Virus record (IMG/VR): IMGVR_UViG_3300043436_001617
Span: 1 to 45,464 of that record
DNA from: a virus
Reading direction: 5' to 3' (one strand)
Length of the DNA stretch: 45,464 nt
Program-made: the position numbers and the translations under genes
Shown here: positions 16,095 to 24,959 of the stretch, piece by piece
How positions within the stretch are numbered: the stretch's first letter is position 1
Layout: each line of letters opens with the position of its first letter
Notes under the pieces: generated by a model
What the model was told of the DNA's origin: nothing
Databases searched by the model: none
Seen by the model: the letters and a program-made list of their open reading frames with translations, nothing else

Positions 16095-18752
16095 GTGGCC
16101 AACGACACCTTCAATTTTGTTCAGCAACCAATTACTCAAACTCCAGAAAGCACACTGGGAGCAACGGGAGCGACTGGGCCAGTAGGAGCTACTGGTGCGT
16201 CTGGACGAGCTGGCGATCCCGGTCCTGCTGGTGGACCTCAAGGTCCTACGGGAGCTACTGGTCCCGGTGGAAATAATGGAGCTACTGGTCCAGTTGGAGC
16301 GACAGGCGCTGAAGGTCCCCCCGGTCCCGCTGCCACAATTGGCGCAACAGGACCCAGCGGACCTACGGGTTCATTAGGTTCTACTGGGCCTACGGGCGCA
16401 TCTGGTCCAGTAGGAAACGTAGGTTCCACAGGACCTGTTGGCCCTACTGGCGCTGCAAGCACTGTTCCCGGCGCTACGGGAGCTACCGGAGTACAAGGTT
16501 TTCAAGGCATTACTGGACCAACTGGAGTAACTGGACCAACAGGTTCACAAGGTTCAACGGGATTGCAAGGAACCACTGGTCCTACTGGTATTCAAGGCCC
16601 AACAGGATTGACGGGTCAAACCGGAATACAAGGTTCTACCGGACCTACGGGTATTCAAGGTATTCAAGGGCCTACTGGTCTGCAAGGTATTCAAGGAGCA
16701 ACCGGAATACAAGGAACAACTGGAGCCACTGGAGCTGGAGTTACTGGAGCTACTGGAGTTACTGGTTCCCAAGGAATTCAAGGCGCTACGGGCGCACAAG
16801 GAAATCAAGGTATTACCGGAGCTACTGGAGTGCAGGGATTAACTGGACAAACCGGACCGCAAGGCATACAAGGTTCAACTGGTCCAACGGGATTACAGGG
16901 TATTCAAGGAGCTACTGGATTGACTGGTCAAACTGGAGTTCAGGGTGCAACTGGTATTCAAGGCAATGTTGGGCAAACAGGCCCAGTGGGACAAACTGGT
17001 CCTGTAGGTCAAACTGGTGTACAGGGACCGCAAGGTGTTACAGGTGTCACGGGTTCCCAAGGCCCGCAAGGGACAACAGGACCAACTGGCCCCGGATTCA
17101 CTGTAAGCACCGCAGTTACGCTTGATCACCTAGTTTCGTTTGTTAATTCCTCAACGGTCAAGGATAGCGGAATTTTGGCAAGCGATGTTGTTGTTCAAGG
17201 AGGTAATGCAACGTTATCAATTGCACAAATTACTCAACTAAAACTTGTTCCAGAGCTTAATTATCCATCTGGAGGTTCTATAACCTTAGATATTTCGGTG
17301 GCCCGAAACCGAATACCGCTAACAATTAACTTAACTGTTGCAGGTACTTCTAACAGGGCTAATACCGCTTTTTCTGTGCTTGAGCTTTACAATAGCACGG
17401 GCGGAAATTTAACCATTACTTGGTCCCAAGCTGGCACTTGGAAAACTAACGGAACATTGCCGACAGTTATTGGACCCGCGCAAACAATGCAATTTCTGTT
17501 TCAGTCATGGGGCGCTAATGAATCTGATATTTCTGTTCAATACATAACTGGAAGCACTTTCCCGAAATTAAATGTCCGGGATTTTGGAGCCAGAGGTGAT
17601 GGAACAAACGATGATTCAGCGGCATTTCAAAAAGCAATGGATGCCGCTGTTTCTCTTTTTACGGGAGGATGCGTTTATTTCCCTGCTGGCCGATACCGAT
17701 TAAATAGTCTGGTTTACAACGATTCAATTGCGCTTCCAAAGAGTCTTACAATTATGGGAGACGGGCAAGGCGTCTCTGTCCTTTCAGGATATAGTGATTC
17801 AGGATTACTAAGACTTGGATTTGCCAAAACAGAAGGATGTCAGTGCAGTTTATTGCTGGCTGATTTTAGCGTTGCCGTTGAAACCACAGGGGCTACTTCA
17901 GCTATAGGAATAAATTTAAGCTGGGCGGCAACGTGTGCTAACACTTTTCAATCTTTAGAAGTTCGTGGAATAACAATAAATCCGCAAACTGATTATTATG
18001 GTAGTGCTTATTACGCAACTCAACTTAAAATAACAAATGCTTGGAATGCTAAATTAACAAATTGCAATTTTCGCGGTAAAAATTCATGTGCTTCGCCAGA
18101 TTGCATACCTCCAATAACTTTTGCTGGAGCCAATGGTGTTGAATTAGCTACCTCAGGTTCAGCGGCTCCGTGCGGTACTGCTGAATCCAATCCTACCAGA
18201 TTTATAGCGTGCGATTTTTACTGTCTTGATAAATGCATATACATATCAGGAAATTTAGAAGGTACAGTTATTGATAATTGTACGTTGCTAGGAGATTACG
18301 GATTATATGCATCTCCTGCCTCTACGCAAGAACACATTTGTGTTTCTAACACTCATGGTTCTAATAAATATAGATCAATTTTCATTCGGAAAATAAAACG
18401 AGTGTACGTTCATGATTGTTTGTTTTTCGGAGATAACGGAGACAGTTCTTTTATAGGTATTGATATTAACGATGACAGTCATTTTAGCTTTGTTCACAAC
18501 AACTGGATTCGTACTGGTAATGGAAATGGAATGGTTTTCCAAGGTACAGCTGGTCACATCATAACCAATAATATTCTTGTTGGTTGCGCTACGGGGATTT
18601 GGTTGCAAGACACAACAACTCAATGTATAGCATCGGGCAACAAAACATTTTCAAGTGATAACGGAGGACCCAATGGATACCCCGGTTCTCCGGGCGGAAC
18701 CGTTGTTTATGATCAAGGAAGCGGAAACCAAGTATTTAACAACTACACATAA
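16095..18752 (+). CDS. Collagen-like tailspike with pectate-lyase-type depolymerase
   Basis: An 885-residue protein starting at GTG 16095. Residues 22-333 are Gly-X-Y triplets, with a block of GIQG and GLQG units in the middle. 334-487 is a linker with a beta-rich module. Residues about 488-870 are a right-handed beta-helix of the pectate lyase 3 type, opening [20 protein letters not shown] and continuing with [15 protein letters not shown]. Such domains degrade capsular or cell-surface polysaccharide. The long collagen stalk would carry the enzyme away from the virion. The beta-helix half is A/T-rich in codons, unlike the collagen half. The start codon is uncertain: it has no promoter or ribosome site. 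Confidence 0.8.
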   Translation: MANDTFNFVQQPITQTPESTLGATGATGPVGATGASGRAGDPGPAGGPQGPTGATGPGGNNGATGPVGATGAEGPPGPAATIGATGPSGPTGSLGSTGPTGASGPVGNVGSTGPVGPTGAASTVPGATGATGVQGFQGITGPTGVTGPTGSQGSTGLQGTTGPTGIQGPTGLTGQTGIQGSTGPTGIQGIQGPTGLQGIQGATGIQGTTGATGAGVTGATGVTGSQGIQGATGAQGNQGITGATGVQGLTGQTGPQGIQGSTGPTGLQGIQGATGLTGQTGVQGATGIQGNVGQTGPVGQTGPVGQTGVQGPQGVTGVTGSQGPQGTTGPTGPGFTVSTAVTLDHLVSFVNSSTVKDSGILASDVVVQGGNATLSIAQITQLKLVPELNYPSGGSITLDISVARNRIPLTINLTVAGTSNRANTAFSVLELYNSTGGNLTITWSQAGTWKTNGTLPTVIGPAQTMQFLFQSWGANESDISVQYITGSTFPKLNVRDFGARGDGTNDDSAAFQKAMDAAVSLFTGGCVYFPAGRYRLNSLVYNDSIALPKSLTIMGDGQGVSVLSGYSDSGLLRLGFAKTEGCQCSLLLADFSVAVETTGATSAIGINLSWAATCANTFQSLEVRGITINPQTDYYGSAYYATQLKITNAWNAKLTNCNFRGKNSCASPDCIPPITFAGANGVELATSGSAAPCGTAESNPTRFIACDFYCLDKCIYISGNLEGTVIDNCTLLGDYGLYASPASTQEHICVSNTHGSNKYRSIFIRKIKRVYVHDCLFFGDNGDSSFIGIDINDDSHFSFVHNNWIRTGNGNGMVFQGTAGHIITNNILVGCATGIWLQDTTTQCIASGNKTFSSDNGGPNGYPGSPGGTVVYDQGSGNQVFNNYT

Positions 18753-18770
18753 CAACTAAATTTGGTTTAA

Positions 18771-18799
18771 TTGCCCTAAATCCTTCAAACTGATACCAT
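18771..18799 (+). promoter_or_regulatory. Promoter of the third collagen gene (leaderless)
   Basis: TTGCCC (18771-18776), a 17-bp spacer ending in TGA (18791-18793) and TACCAT (18794-18799). ATG 18806 starts 12 bp after the -10 begins. It is nearly the same as the promoter at 22969-22997 (AATTGCCC...AATCC.TCA.A.TGATA). Confidence 0.6.
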
Positions 18800-18805
18800 T
18801 TCCCC

Positions 18806-19516
18806 ATGTCCTGCTCTACCTGCAACCCTCCTGAACCAAGCTCATCTGGCACAACTGGATGCTGCTCTGATGTTAGCATGATTTGCCAGCCTCCGGTTCC
18901 GGTTACAACGGTTGTGGCTGGACCACAAGGCGCTACAGGCCCAGCAGGTCCTAGCGGCCCACAGGGCAATCGTGGTTCTACGGGTGTTCAAGGGCCTACT
19001 GGTGTTACTGGTAGCCAAGGACCGCAAGGTTTGCGCGGCATTACTGGTTCTACAGGCCCTACGGGTATTGCTGGTGATTCCAATCCGCTTGCTTTCTTTA
19101 CTGGAGCTTATTGGAGTCCCACCTATCCTTATGCGGATGCCCTTAACGCTCTAACCACCGAGAAGATCATCAATTTTGGAGCCGTTCCATTTAATAGCGG
19201 CACCTACTTGTTCCATTTTGAAATTCAAGTGGCTTGGAATGCCAATGGCGGCGATACTTCTGGCGACCTATTCATCACTCAGAACATTGGTGAAGGCGAA
19301 ATTGGACTTAAAGCCATTCCTTTTGCCAAATTGACCCGCAATGTCGGCAATGTTGTTTACGGAACCGTTGAGAGCTACAGCATTTGGGCCACGCTGGATA
19401 TTACTCAAGGTTTGAGCTTGTATCTCAAGGGAAACCAGCAATTGCTCATTGGAGCACAATGCGTTGTGTTTAACCTTCCTTCCTACACCATCACATCCCC
19501 CGGTTTCATTAACTAA
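18806..19516 (+). CDS. Collagen-like fiber protein (236 aa)
   Basis: Six of the first 28 residues are Cys ([20 protein letters not shown]), suggesting disulfide cross-linking or metal binding at the N-terminus. Residues 37-90 are a short Gly-X-Y stretch (18 triplets). The C-terminal 145 residues form a beta-rich jelly-roll-like domain ([16 protein letters not shown], then [19 protein letters not shown]), the kind found in receptor tips. It may form a short fiber. It has its own leaderless promoter and is followed by the acidic gene at 19525. Confidence 0.75.
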   Translation: MSCSTCNPPEPSSSGTTGCCSDVSMICQPPVPVTTVVAGPQGATGPAGPSGPQGNRGSTGVQGPTGVTGSQGPQGLRGITGSTGPTGIAGDSNPLAFFTGAYWSPTYPYADALNALTTEKIINFGAVPFNSGTYLFHFEIQVAWNANGGDTSGDLFITQNIGEGEIGLKAIPFAKLTRNVGNVVYGTVESYSIWATLDITQGLSLYLKGNQQLLIGAQCVVFNLPSYTITSPGFIN

Positions 19517-19524
19517 TTACTACC

Positions 19525-19911
19525 ATGACTGAATCAGAACGCGAGAAGAAATTCCCTATCCACATTGAACTTGGCAAGACCGTTGAGATTGGCGAACTTG
19601 CTCCTGCTACTAAATCCGAGCCTAAGGTCAAAAAAAAGAAATACTACCCATCTTTTTACATTAGCGACGTTGAAGGCTTGGAAGGCATTCCCGAAGAAGG
19701 TTGCGTGCTAATCGACTTTAAACGTCGTAGCATCAATGTAAGCACTGACCAAAACGGAAAAACAACCACCTCGGTTGAGTTAGAAATTCACACCATTTGT
19801 ATGCCTGATGATTACGAATCAGAAGGCGACATGGGCGATGTTGTTGATAAGATGATCAAGAAGTCCAACTCCAAGAAATCCGAAGAGGATGACGAAGACG
19901 ACAACGAATAA
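19525..19911 (+). CDS. Hypothetical acidic-tailed protein (128 aa)
   Basis: No family recognised. A short helical N-terminus, a Lys-rich turn (KVKKKKYYPSFYI), a beta-rich core and a very acidic C-terminus (EEDDEDDNE). The location, 2 bp before the tail adaptor gene (TAA-CC-ATG), suggests a virion or assembly role. The build resembles small capsid or tail assembly factors. Confidence 0.6.
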   Translation: MTESEREKKFPIHIELGKTVEIGELAPATKSEPKVKKKKYYPSFYISDVEGLEGIPEEGCVLIDFKRRSINVSTDQNGKTTTSVELEIHTICMPDDYESEGDMGDVVDKMIKKSNSKKSEEDDEDDNE

Positions 19912-19913
19912 CC

Positions 19914-20915
19914 ATGCTAACCCACGGACAGGCCCTACTGGGCTACCCCACCCTTGGTGAAATCATTGCTTCATCGAAAAGCCGCGACGTTCTCGGCATT
20001 GATGACCGCAGTGCTATCATTGACTACATCCAGCGTGCTATTGAGTTAGCTACGTGGAAAGCCAATTGGAACCCCTACTTGGGCACCATGGATGTTTGCT
20101 CCGATGGTTGCGGCGTTGTTACGCTGCCCAGCGAAGTGGGCGTTATCCTTGCGACCAACGTGGGTGGATTCCCTGCTCAATTCCGCAATTCGTGGTTCCA
20201 ATATCACATTAATGGCCCCGGCACTGAACAAGGTGGTGGCGGCATTTACGGAATGGGTGCAGGGGGTGATTCGGGTTACGTTTGGGATGACCGTGGGCTA
20301 TCCGCTACCTTCCAAGACCTCAAGGAATGGTCTTATCTTGCCGCTATTGTTGAGAATCCTGCCGATGGCTTGGGCAATCTTTCGATTACGGTTTACGGCG
20401 ATACGATGGACTCTAATTACAATGAAAAGTTTGTTAGCGTTCAAATCCCGCTGCTTAACGGCTATGCGGCTATTGATTCGGCTGCTACCCAGTTCAAACG
20501 CATTACCCGTGTCGATAAACCAGTTACACAGGGTTACGTTAAGCTGATTGGGTTTCCCGGCACCAATCAAGCCAATGGTCGCACAATCGGTTATTACGCC
20601 CCATCAGAAACACAACCGCAGTACCGTCGCATTCGCGTCAATGCAAACTGCAAATGGGTTCGCATCAAGTATCGTCGCAGTGAGATTCGTTTTGTTAACG
20701 ATACCGACATCATCCCGCTGCCTTCTAAAGCCGCTCTGATCTTCCTGCTCAAATCCATTCGCCTCTTTGAGACAAACAATCTTGATATTGCTCAAGCATA
20801 CGAAGACAAAGCCATTAAGCTCCTTCTTGAACGCTTGCTCATTGAGGACGGTCCAGCTACCTTTAAGCTACAGATTGAACCCGGCTACGGCATGGGTGCA
20901 ACTGACTACCGTTAA
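19914..20915 (+). CDS. Putative tail tubular protein A / adaptor
   Basis: A 333-residue protein that precedes a 678-residue nozzle candidate, the order of T7 gp11/gp12 and P22 gp4/gp10. It has a helical N-terminal part (YIQRAIELATWKANWNP) and a helical C-terminus (ALIFLLKSIRLFETNNLDIA) with a beta-rich insertion between. The adaptor ring joins portal and nozzle. It is longer than T7 gp11 (196 aa), mostly through the insertion (about 75-220). Assigned from position and architecture, not from a signature. Confidence 0.55.
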   Translation: MLTHGQALLGYPTLGEIIASSKSRDVLGIDDRSAIIDYIQRAIELATWKANWNPYLGTMDVCSDGCGVVTLPSEVGVILATNVGGFPAQFRNSWFQYHINGPGTEQGGGGIYGMGAGGDSGYVWDDRGLSATFQDLKEWSYLAAIVENPADGLGNLSITVYGDTMDSNYNEKFVSVQIPLLNGYAAIDSAATQFKRITRVDKPVTQGYVKLIGFPGTNQANGRTIGYYAPSETQPQYRRIRVNANCKWVRIKYRRSEIRFVNDTDIIPLPSKAALIFLLKSIRLFETNNLDIAQAYEDKAIKLLLERLLIEDGPATFKLQIEPGYGMGATDYR

Positions 20916-20928
20916 TCCTTAATGAACC

Positions 20929-22965
20929 ATGGCGCATACAGTCCCACAAACCAGAACCTATAAGGATGTCATTGGCTTCACCGATGGGGTGAATAGCTAC
21001 GTTGACCCTCAGTTTGTGGGCGATACTCAGGTGCGCTGGGCTGAGAATTCCGTTAACAAGGGTGGCATTTGGCAGACCCGTCCGGGGTTTGATAGCGTGC
21101 TATCCTTGATGTACAATTCGTCTAGCGGCGATTTCTACAACTGGTGGTTCAATAATGGTACACCTGACGTTTACCCGCAGTTCTTTACGTTCTTTCAGCC
21201 TACCAACGGCAATCCCCAATTGCTGTTTGGCGTGTCTGGAGCCGTTTTCTACTGCAATATCAATCCTGACGGCACGGTTAATAACCCAGTTTTGATCACT
21301 CAAATCCAATTTAGCCGCCAAGCAGATCAAATTTGCGCGGTTAACACGGTTCGCACTTCCACCCTGCAAAATGGTCGAGTGTGGGTTACGGCTCCACAAA
21401 ACATCTTGATCATGCAGGATGGTGTTAGCCGTGCTTGTTACTGGGATGGCGTAGCCGCTGGTAGCCTTAATCCGGTCAAGAAATGGAAGACGGATGACCA
21501 AGGTAACACAATCTACGTGGATGGCTACAATCAGACCCGTTTGGGCCTGTGGATGGCTTGGAGCGGCAATCGCCTTTGGGTGGCCAACGGCACTCAAGTA
21601 TTCGCTTCTGACCTTGGGGACCCTCTGACCTTTACGGATGAAACCGTGCTGGTTAACATTCCGTCGTTTAACTTTCCAACCACGGTTACTGGTCTTATTG
21701 ATCGTGGAGCATCAGGTGTTCAACAAAACATGCTGTTTGTCGGAACTGATACGGGCATATTTACCATTCAATCGGGCATCCAGCAACGCAGCGAATGGAT
21801 TACCGTAGCCGATTTCCAACGTAAAGTGTTTGCTGGCGTGGGATGCGTTAGCCATAAGTCCATGATTAACCACATGGGCTTGCTGCATTGGTACTCGGAC
21901 AACGGTATCGTTGCCTTTGACAGCTTCGGAACGGTTGTTTCAACCCAAGCCTTGCCTCCCATTGATAGCGAAATGGCCTACTCCAAACAGCAAATGAGCG
22001 GGAATCGCTCTGCTATTTGCGCTGGTAGCTTTGATTCTTACGTCTGGTGGTCAGTTCCCGTGGCTATTAAGCCTTCTAATCCTGAGTATAAAGCTACCTA
22101 CCGTGGACGCATCTACAATGGTCATACGCAGGTTCTTGACCGCATCGTGATGCCCGTAGGATTTAACGTGTCTGCTGGCAGTTCCTTTAGTAGCAGCGCA
22201 TGGCAGGGCGTATGGACGGGTCTAAGGCCCGTAGAATGGGCTACAGCGGTCATTAACGGGCAAAAGAAGGTGTACTGCATGTCGGTTGACTACGATGGCG
22301 TTATTCGCGTCTGGAAGGCGTTTAATGGCAATCGTGCGGACAACAATGAACCCGTGTCGTGGACCATTGAAACCAAGTCCCATGCCGTTACGGACGGTCC
22401 ATTCTCCAAAGCCATATTCCGCACCTTCCGCTTATTAATGACTCAAATCTACGGTGGAGTTACCATCGAAGGCTTTTGGAAGGGATTGCGCGGCAAATAC
22501 CATCAATTGCTCGATACTTCCGTCATGGCAACTCCGGGTTCAGTTCTTTTGGACAACCCTGACTATACGCCAATTGTGAATGCAACGAATCACGAAAGTT
22601 TTGCCAAGCAAACCCGTGATATTCGCGCCAAGGACAATCGCGCACAGGAAACCTGCACTTCTGCCAACGTAGAAGACAAAGATCAGGATGACATTGACCG
22701 CGCTTTCAGCCTTTTGCTCTGTTTCACGGGTGTCGGTGCGCTCAAGGCTTATCGTTTAACCGTCGATTACAACCCCGATAACACGGAAGGTGAGGTTCTT
22801 AACCCTGAGACTGGTCAACACATCCTCCCTGAGGCCAGTTGCCCTGAATACGTGCCTAACGGCTCGCAAAACTACTCCTTTGTTGAGCGCAGCTCGGCAG
22901 AAGCACTTTCCCCTATTTCGAGTAATTACATTGAAACAGGCTATACCCCCACTTATCCTAGCTAA
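20929..22965 (+). CDS. Putative tail tubular protein B / nozzle
   Basis: A 678-residue, beta-rich protein directly after the adaptor candidate. N-terminal segments such as NSVNKGGIWQTRPGFDSVLS match the RPGF opening common in podovirus nozzle proteins, followed by repeated beta strands (QLLFGVSGAVFYCNINPDG, AWSGNRLWVANGTQVF, MLFVGTDTGIFTIQSGI) suggestive of a beta-propeller. In T7 and P22 this protein forms the tail nozzle that carries fibers and closes the channel. No clear promoter or ribosome site is present. The intergenic gap is 13 bp. Confidence 0.6.
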   Translation: MAHTVPQTRTYKDVIGFTDGVNSYVDPQFVGDTQVRWAENSVNKGGIWQTRPGFDSVLSLMYNSSSGDFYNWWFNNGTPDVYPQFFTFFQPTNGNPQLLFGVSGAVFYCNINPDGTVNNPVLITQIQFSRQADQICAVNTVRTSTLQNGRVWVTAPQNILIMQDGVSRACYWDGVAAGSLNPVKKWKTDDQGNTIYVDGYNQTRLGLWMAWSGNRLWVANGTQVFASDLGDPLTFTDETVLVNIPSFNFPTTVTGLIDRGASGVQQNMLFVGTDTGIFTIQSGIQQRSEWITVADFQRKVFAGVGCVSHKSMINHMGLLHWYSDNGIVAFDSFGTVVSTQALPPIDSEMAYSKQQMSGNRSAICAGSFDSYVWWSVPVAIKPSNPEYKATYRGRIYNGHTQVLDRIVMPVGFNVSAGSSFSSSAWQGVWTGLRPVEWATAVINGQKKVYCMSVDYDGVIRVWKAFNGNRADNNEPVSWTIETKSHAVTDGPFSKAIFRTFRLLMTQIYGGVTIEGFWKGLRGKYHQLLDTSVMATPGSVLLDNPDYTPIVNATNHESFAKQTRDIRAKDNRAQETCTSANVEDKDQDDIDRAFSLLLCFTGVGALKAYRLTVDYNPDNTEGEVLNPETGQHILPEASCPEYVPNGSQNYSFVERSSAEALSPISSNYIETGYTPTYPS

Positions 22966-22968
22966 CAA

Positions 22969-22997
22969 TTGCCCCTAATCCCTCAGAGTGATAAATT
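22969..22997 (+). promoter_or_regulatory. Promoter of the 234-aa tail protein gene (leaderless)
   Basis: TTGCCC (22969-22974), a 17-bp spacer ending in TGA (22989-22991) and TAAATT (22992-22997). ATG 23004 starts 12 bp after the -10 begins. It matches the promoter at 18771-18799 over much of its length. Confidence 0.6.
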
Positions 22998-23003
22998 AAC
23001 GCC

Positions 23004-23708
23004 ATGGCGACCTCCATTCCTATTACCCTCATTGCCAATCCTGTACCTGTGGGTATTCAGGCAGTTAACATTGATGAGCTGTTGAGCATCATCAGTGAGT
23101 TCATTACTGGCAGCATTTCCCAAGACGTTAGCTTTTTCATTAGCGGCGCTACTCCACCCACAAGCAACCAAGGGTTGTTCTACAACACCACCACCAAGCG
23201 TTTCATGGCTTGGAATCAGGATTTGGGTGCCTACACCCCTATCAGCGAGCTTCAAGTGGGCGATATGAAGGTGGCTTTGCGCCAATCCGACGATTTGACC
23301 AATGGATGGGTGCTCTTGGATGGCCGCATTATTAACAGCATCACCAGCCTTACCGAACAGCAAAAATCGAACCTTTTGACGCTGTTTGCTACTGGCACGC
23401 TGCCCAACTACACATTCCTTAGCGGATTGTCTGGATTGCCAGCGGATAACTCATTCACGAACATTTCCAATCCCGCTGTTAACCCTGTGGCTGGCACAAT
23501 CGGCAATCTTAGCATTGGCGGTTCGTACAGTCAGACTGAGATTCAGGCGTTGCGTAACAACACTGAATTCCTTTCCGCTTCTACGTCGTCGCTGCAAACC
23601 ACGGTTGGCCTTATTAAGTCCACCTCGGAAACGATGCTTAAGTCGCTTAATGCTACCACCACGGAGTTTAGCCCGAAATGGTTTGTTTTTGCTGGCTATC
23701 CTGTTTAA
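23004..23708 (+). CDS. Tail fiber or collar-like protein (234 aa)
   Basis: Residues about 55-75 (GLFYNTTTKRFMAWNQDLG) resemble the repeat of phage tail proteins. Residues about 95-120 include DDLTNGWVLLDGRIINSI, the sort of GWVLLDG motif found in tail collar domains, and the C-terminal 60 residues are helical (LSASTSSLQTTVGLIKST) and could trimerise. It may link fiber to tail. It has a leaderless promoter. The following acetyltransferase gene begins 9 bp after its stop. Confidence 0.6.
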   Translation: MATSIPITLIANPVPVGIQAVNIDELLSIISEFITGSISQDVSFFISGATPPTSNQGLFYNTTTKRFMAWNQDLGAYTPISELQVGDMKVALRQSDDLTNGWVLLDGRIINSITSLTEQQKSNLLTLFATGTLPNYTFLSGLSGLPADNSFTNISNPAVNPVAGTIGNLSIGGSYSQTEIQALRNNTEFLSASTSSLQTTVGLIKSTSETMLKSLNATTTEFSPKWFVFAGYPV

Positions 23709-23717
23709 TCAATTTAC

Positions 23718-24188
23718 ATGACTCAAGAAAGCCAAACGTCAGTTGAAATCAAATTTGTTGAAGCCGACAAACTTGATTCAATTACGCCTCTTGCCAAACA
23801 GTTCTGGCAGGAAGGAAAGATTGTTGGCAATTATGACGAGTCTTCGTTCATTGCAAGCTGGACGGATATAATCAAACGAGACGTTGGCCGCATTATTGGT
23901 GCTTATCGCAACGATAAGTTAATCGGTATGCTTGGGTTTGTTGTGAGCAAGGACCCAAATGACGGTGTTTTGGTATCACAAGAAATGTTTTGGTTTGTTG
24001 ACCCTCAATACCGCAAAGGGGAAGGACTCTTGCTCCTTAACGCTTACGAGAAAATCGCAACAGACGTAGGCGTTAAACGCATTGGCATGGTACACTTAGA
24101 AAGCATCCATAGCGAGAAATTGGGAAAACTTTACACAAAACGAGGGTACAAGATCACCGAAACACATTACATGAAGGAGATTAAATAA
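23718..24188 (+). CDS. GNAT acetyltransferase
   Basis: A 156-residue GNAT-fold protein: strand DVGRIIGAYRNDKLIGMLGF (55-74), then EMFWFVDPQYRKGEGLLLL (89-107) whose R-K-G-E-G-L loop binds acetyl-CoA, and YTKRGYKITETHYMKEI at the C-terminus. GNATs transfer acetyl groups to amines on proteins or small molecules. The phage target is not visible. It sits among tail genes, which is unusual for a host-takeover enzyme, and may modify a virion protein. ATG 23718 has only a weak promoter-like context (TGT-TTAATC). Confidence 0.75.
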   Translation: MTQESQTSVEIKFVEADKLDSITPLAKQFWQEGKIVGNYDESSFIASWTDIIKRDVGRIIGAYRNDKLIGMLGFVVSKDPNDGVLVSQEMFWFVDPQYRKGEGLLLLNAYEKIATDVGVKRIGMVHLESIHSEKLGKLYTKRGYKITETHYMKEIK

Positions 24189-24189
24189 C

Positions 24190-24954
24190 ATGGCTATTTC
24201 AACAACTGCTGCACTGATTATGGGAGCCTCGGCGCTTGGTGCTTCCGCAATTTCCTCTAGTGCCCAAAGGAAGGCTTCTGATCTCGTCAATCAACAGCAG
24301 TACAAGCCTATCGACTTGGAAGCCTTGCAACGTCAGGCCCAAGGTTACGCCCAGCAAAACCTTGAGAAGTCGATTGCCCTTGAACAGCAATACATGCCTG
24401 ATGTTTCTGCTGCTCGTTTTGGCCTACAAAAACAAGTAGCTCAAGACCTTGAGCGCGGCGGCAATCTTCCTACCGATGTGGCCAATCAGGTCACTCGCGC
24501 TACCATGGCGCGTGCTGGTGCTGGTGGATTTGGAGCTGGGCCATTGACCGCTGCTCAATTGGGATTGTCTGCAATGGACCTTCGTAATCAGGCTCAACAA
24601 AAAGCACTGTCGCTTACGTCTAACGCTACGGCTGGTCTTCCTACATCCGGTCTTGACCCCGGTTCTTTGGCTTCTGCTGCTATTGGCCAGAACCAAGCGC
24701 AAAACCAATTTGACCTTAGCAAAGCTGGTGCTCAAGCCAATCTCATTCAATCCAAAGCTAATACTCAAGCCCAACTCTTGGGAAATCTTGGCAGTCTTGC
24801 GGGAATGGCTAATTTTGGAGGTTCAACTCCGGGAGCTGCTAACACGCTTCCAATGGGCGGAAACACTAATCCGTCGTTTAATCTTCCAACGTATAGCGGA
24901 ACCACATACAGCACCGGAATTACACCGTACACTGGACCCTACAAAAAACCATAA
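24190..24954 (+). CDS. Putative internal virion / DNA-ejection protein (254 aa)
   Basis: An Ala/Gln/Gly-rich helical protein. A hydrophobic N-terminal stretch (AALIMGASALGASAISSS) could enter a membrane, followed by QQ-rich helices and low-complexity Gly/Ala repeats. This matches the character of T7 gp14/gp15-like ejection proteins, which leave the head first and form a channel across the envelope. It is the first of three such genes in a row (24190, 24960, 26782). A GGAG lies 11 nt before its start. Confidence 0.55.
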   Translation: MAISTTAALIMGASALGASAISSSAQRKASDLVNQQQYKPIDLEALQRQAQGYAQQNLEKSIALEQQYMPDVSAARFGLQKQVAQDLERGGNLPTDVANQVTRATMARAGAGGFGAGPLTAAQLGLSAMDLRNQAQQKALSLTSNATAGLPTSGLDPGSLASAAIGQNQAQNQFDLSKAGAQANLIQSKANTQAQLLGNLGSLAGMANFGGSTPGAANTLPMGGNTNPSFNLPTYSGTTYSTGITPYTGPYKKP

Positions 24955-24959
24955 TTGTC

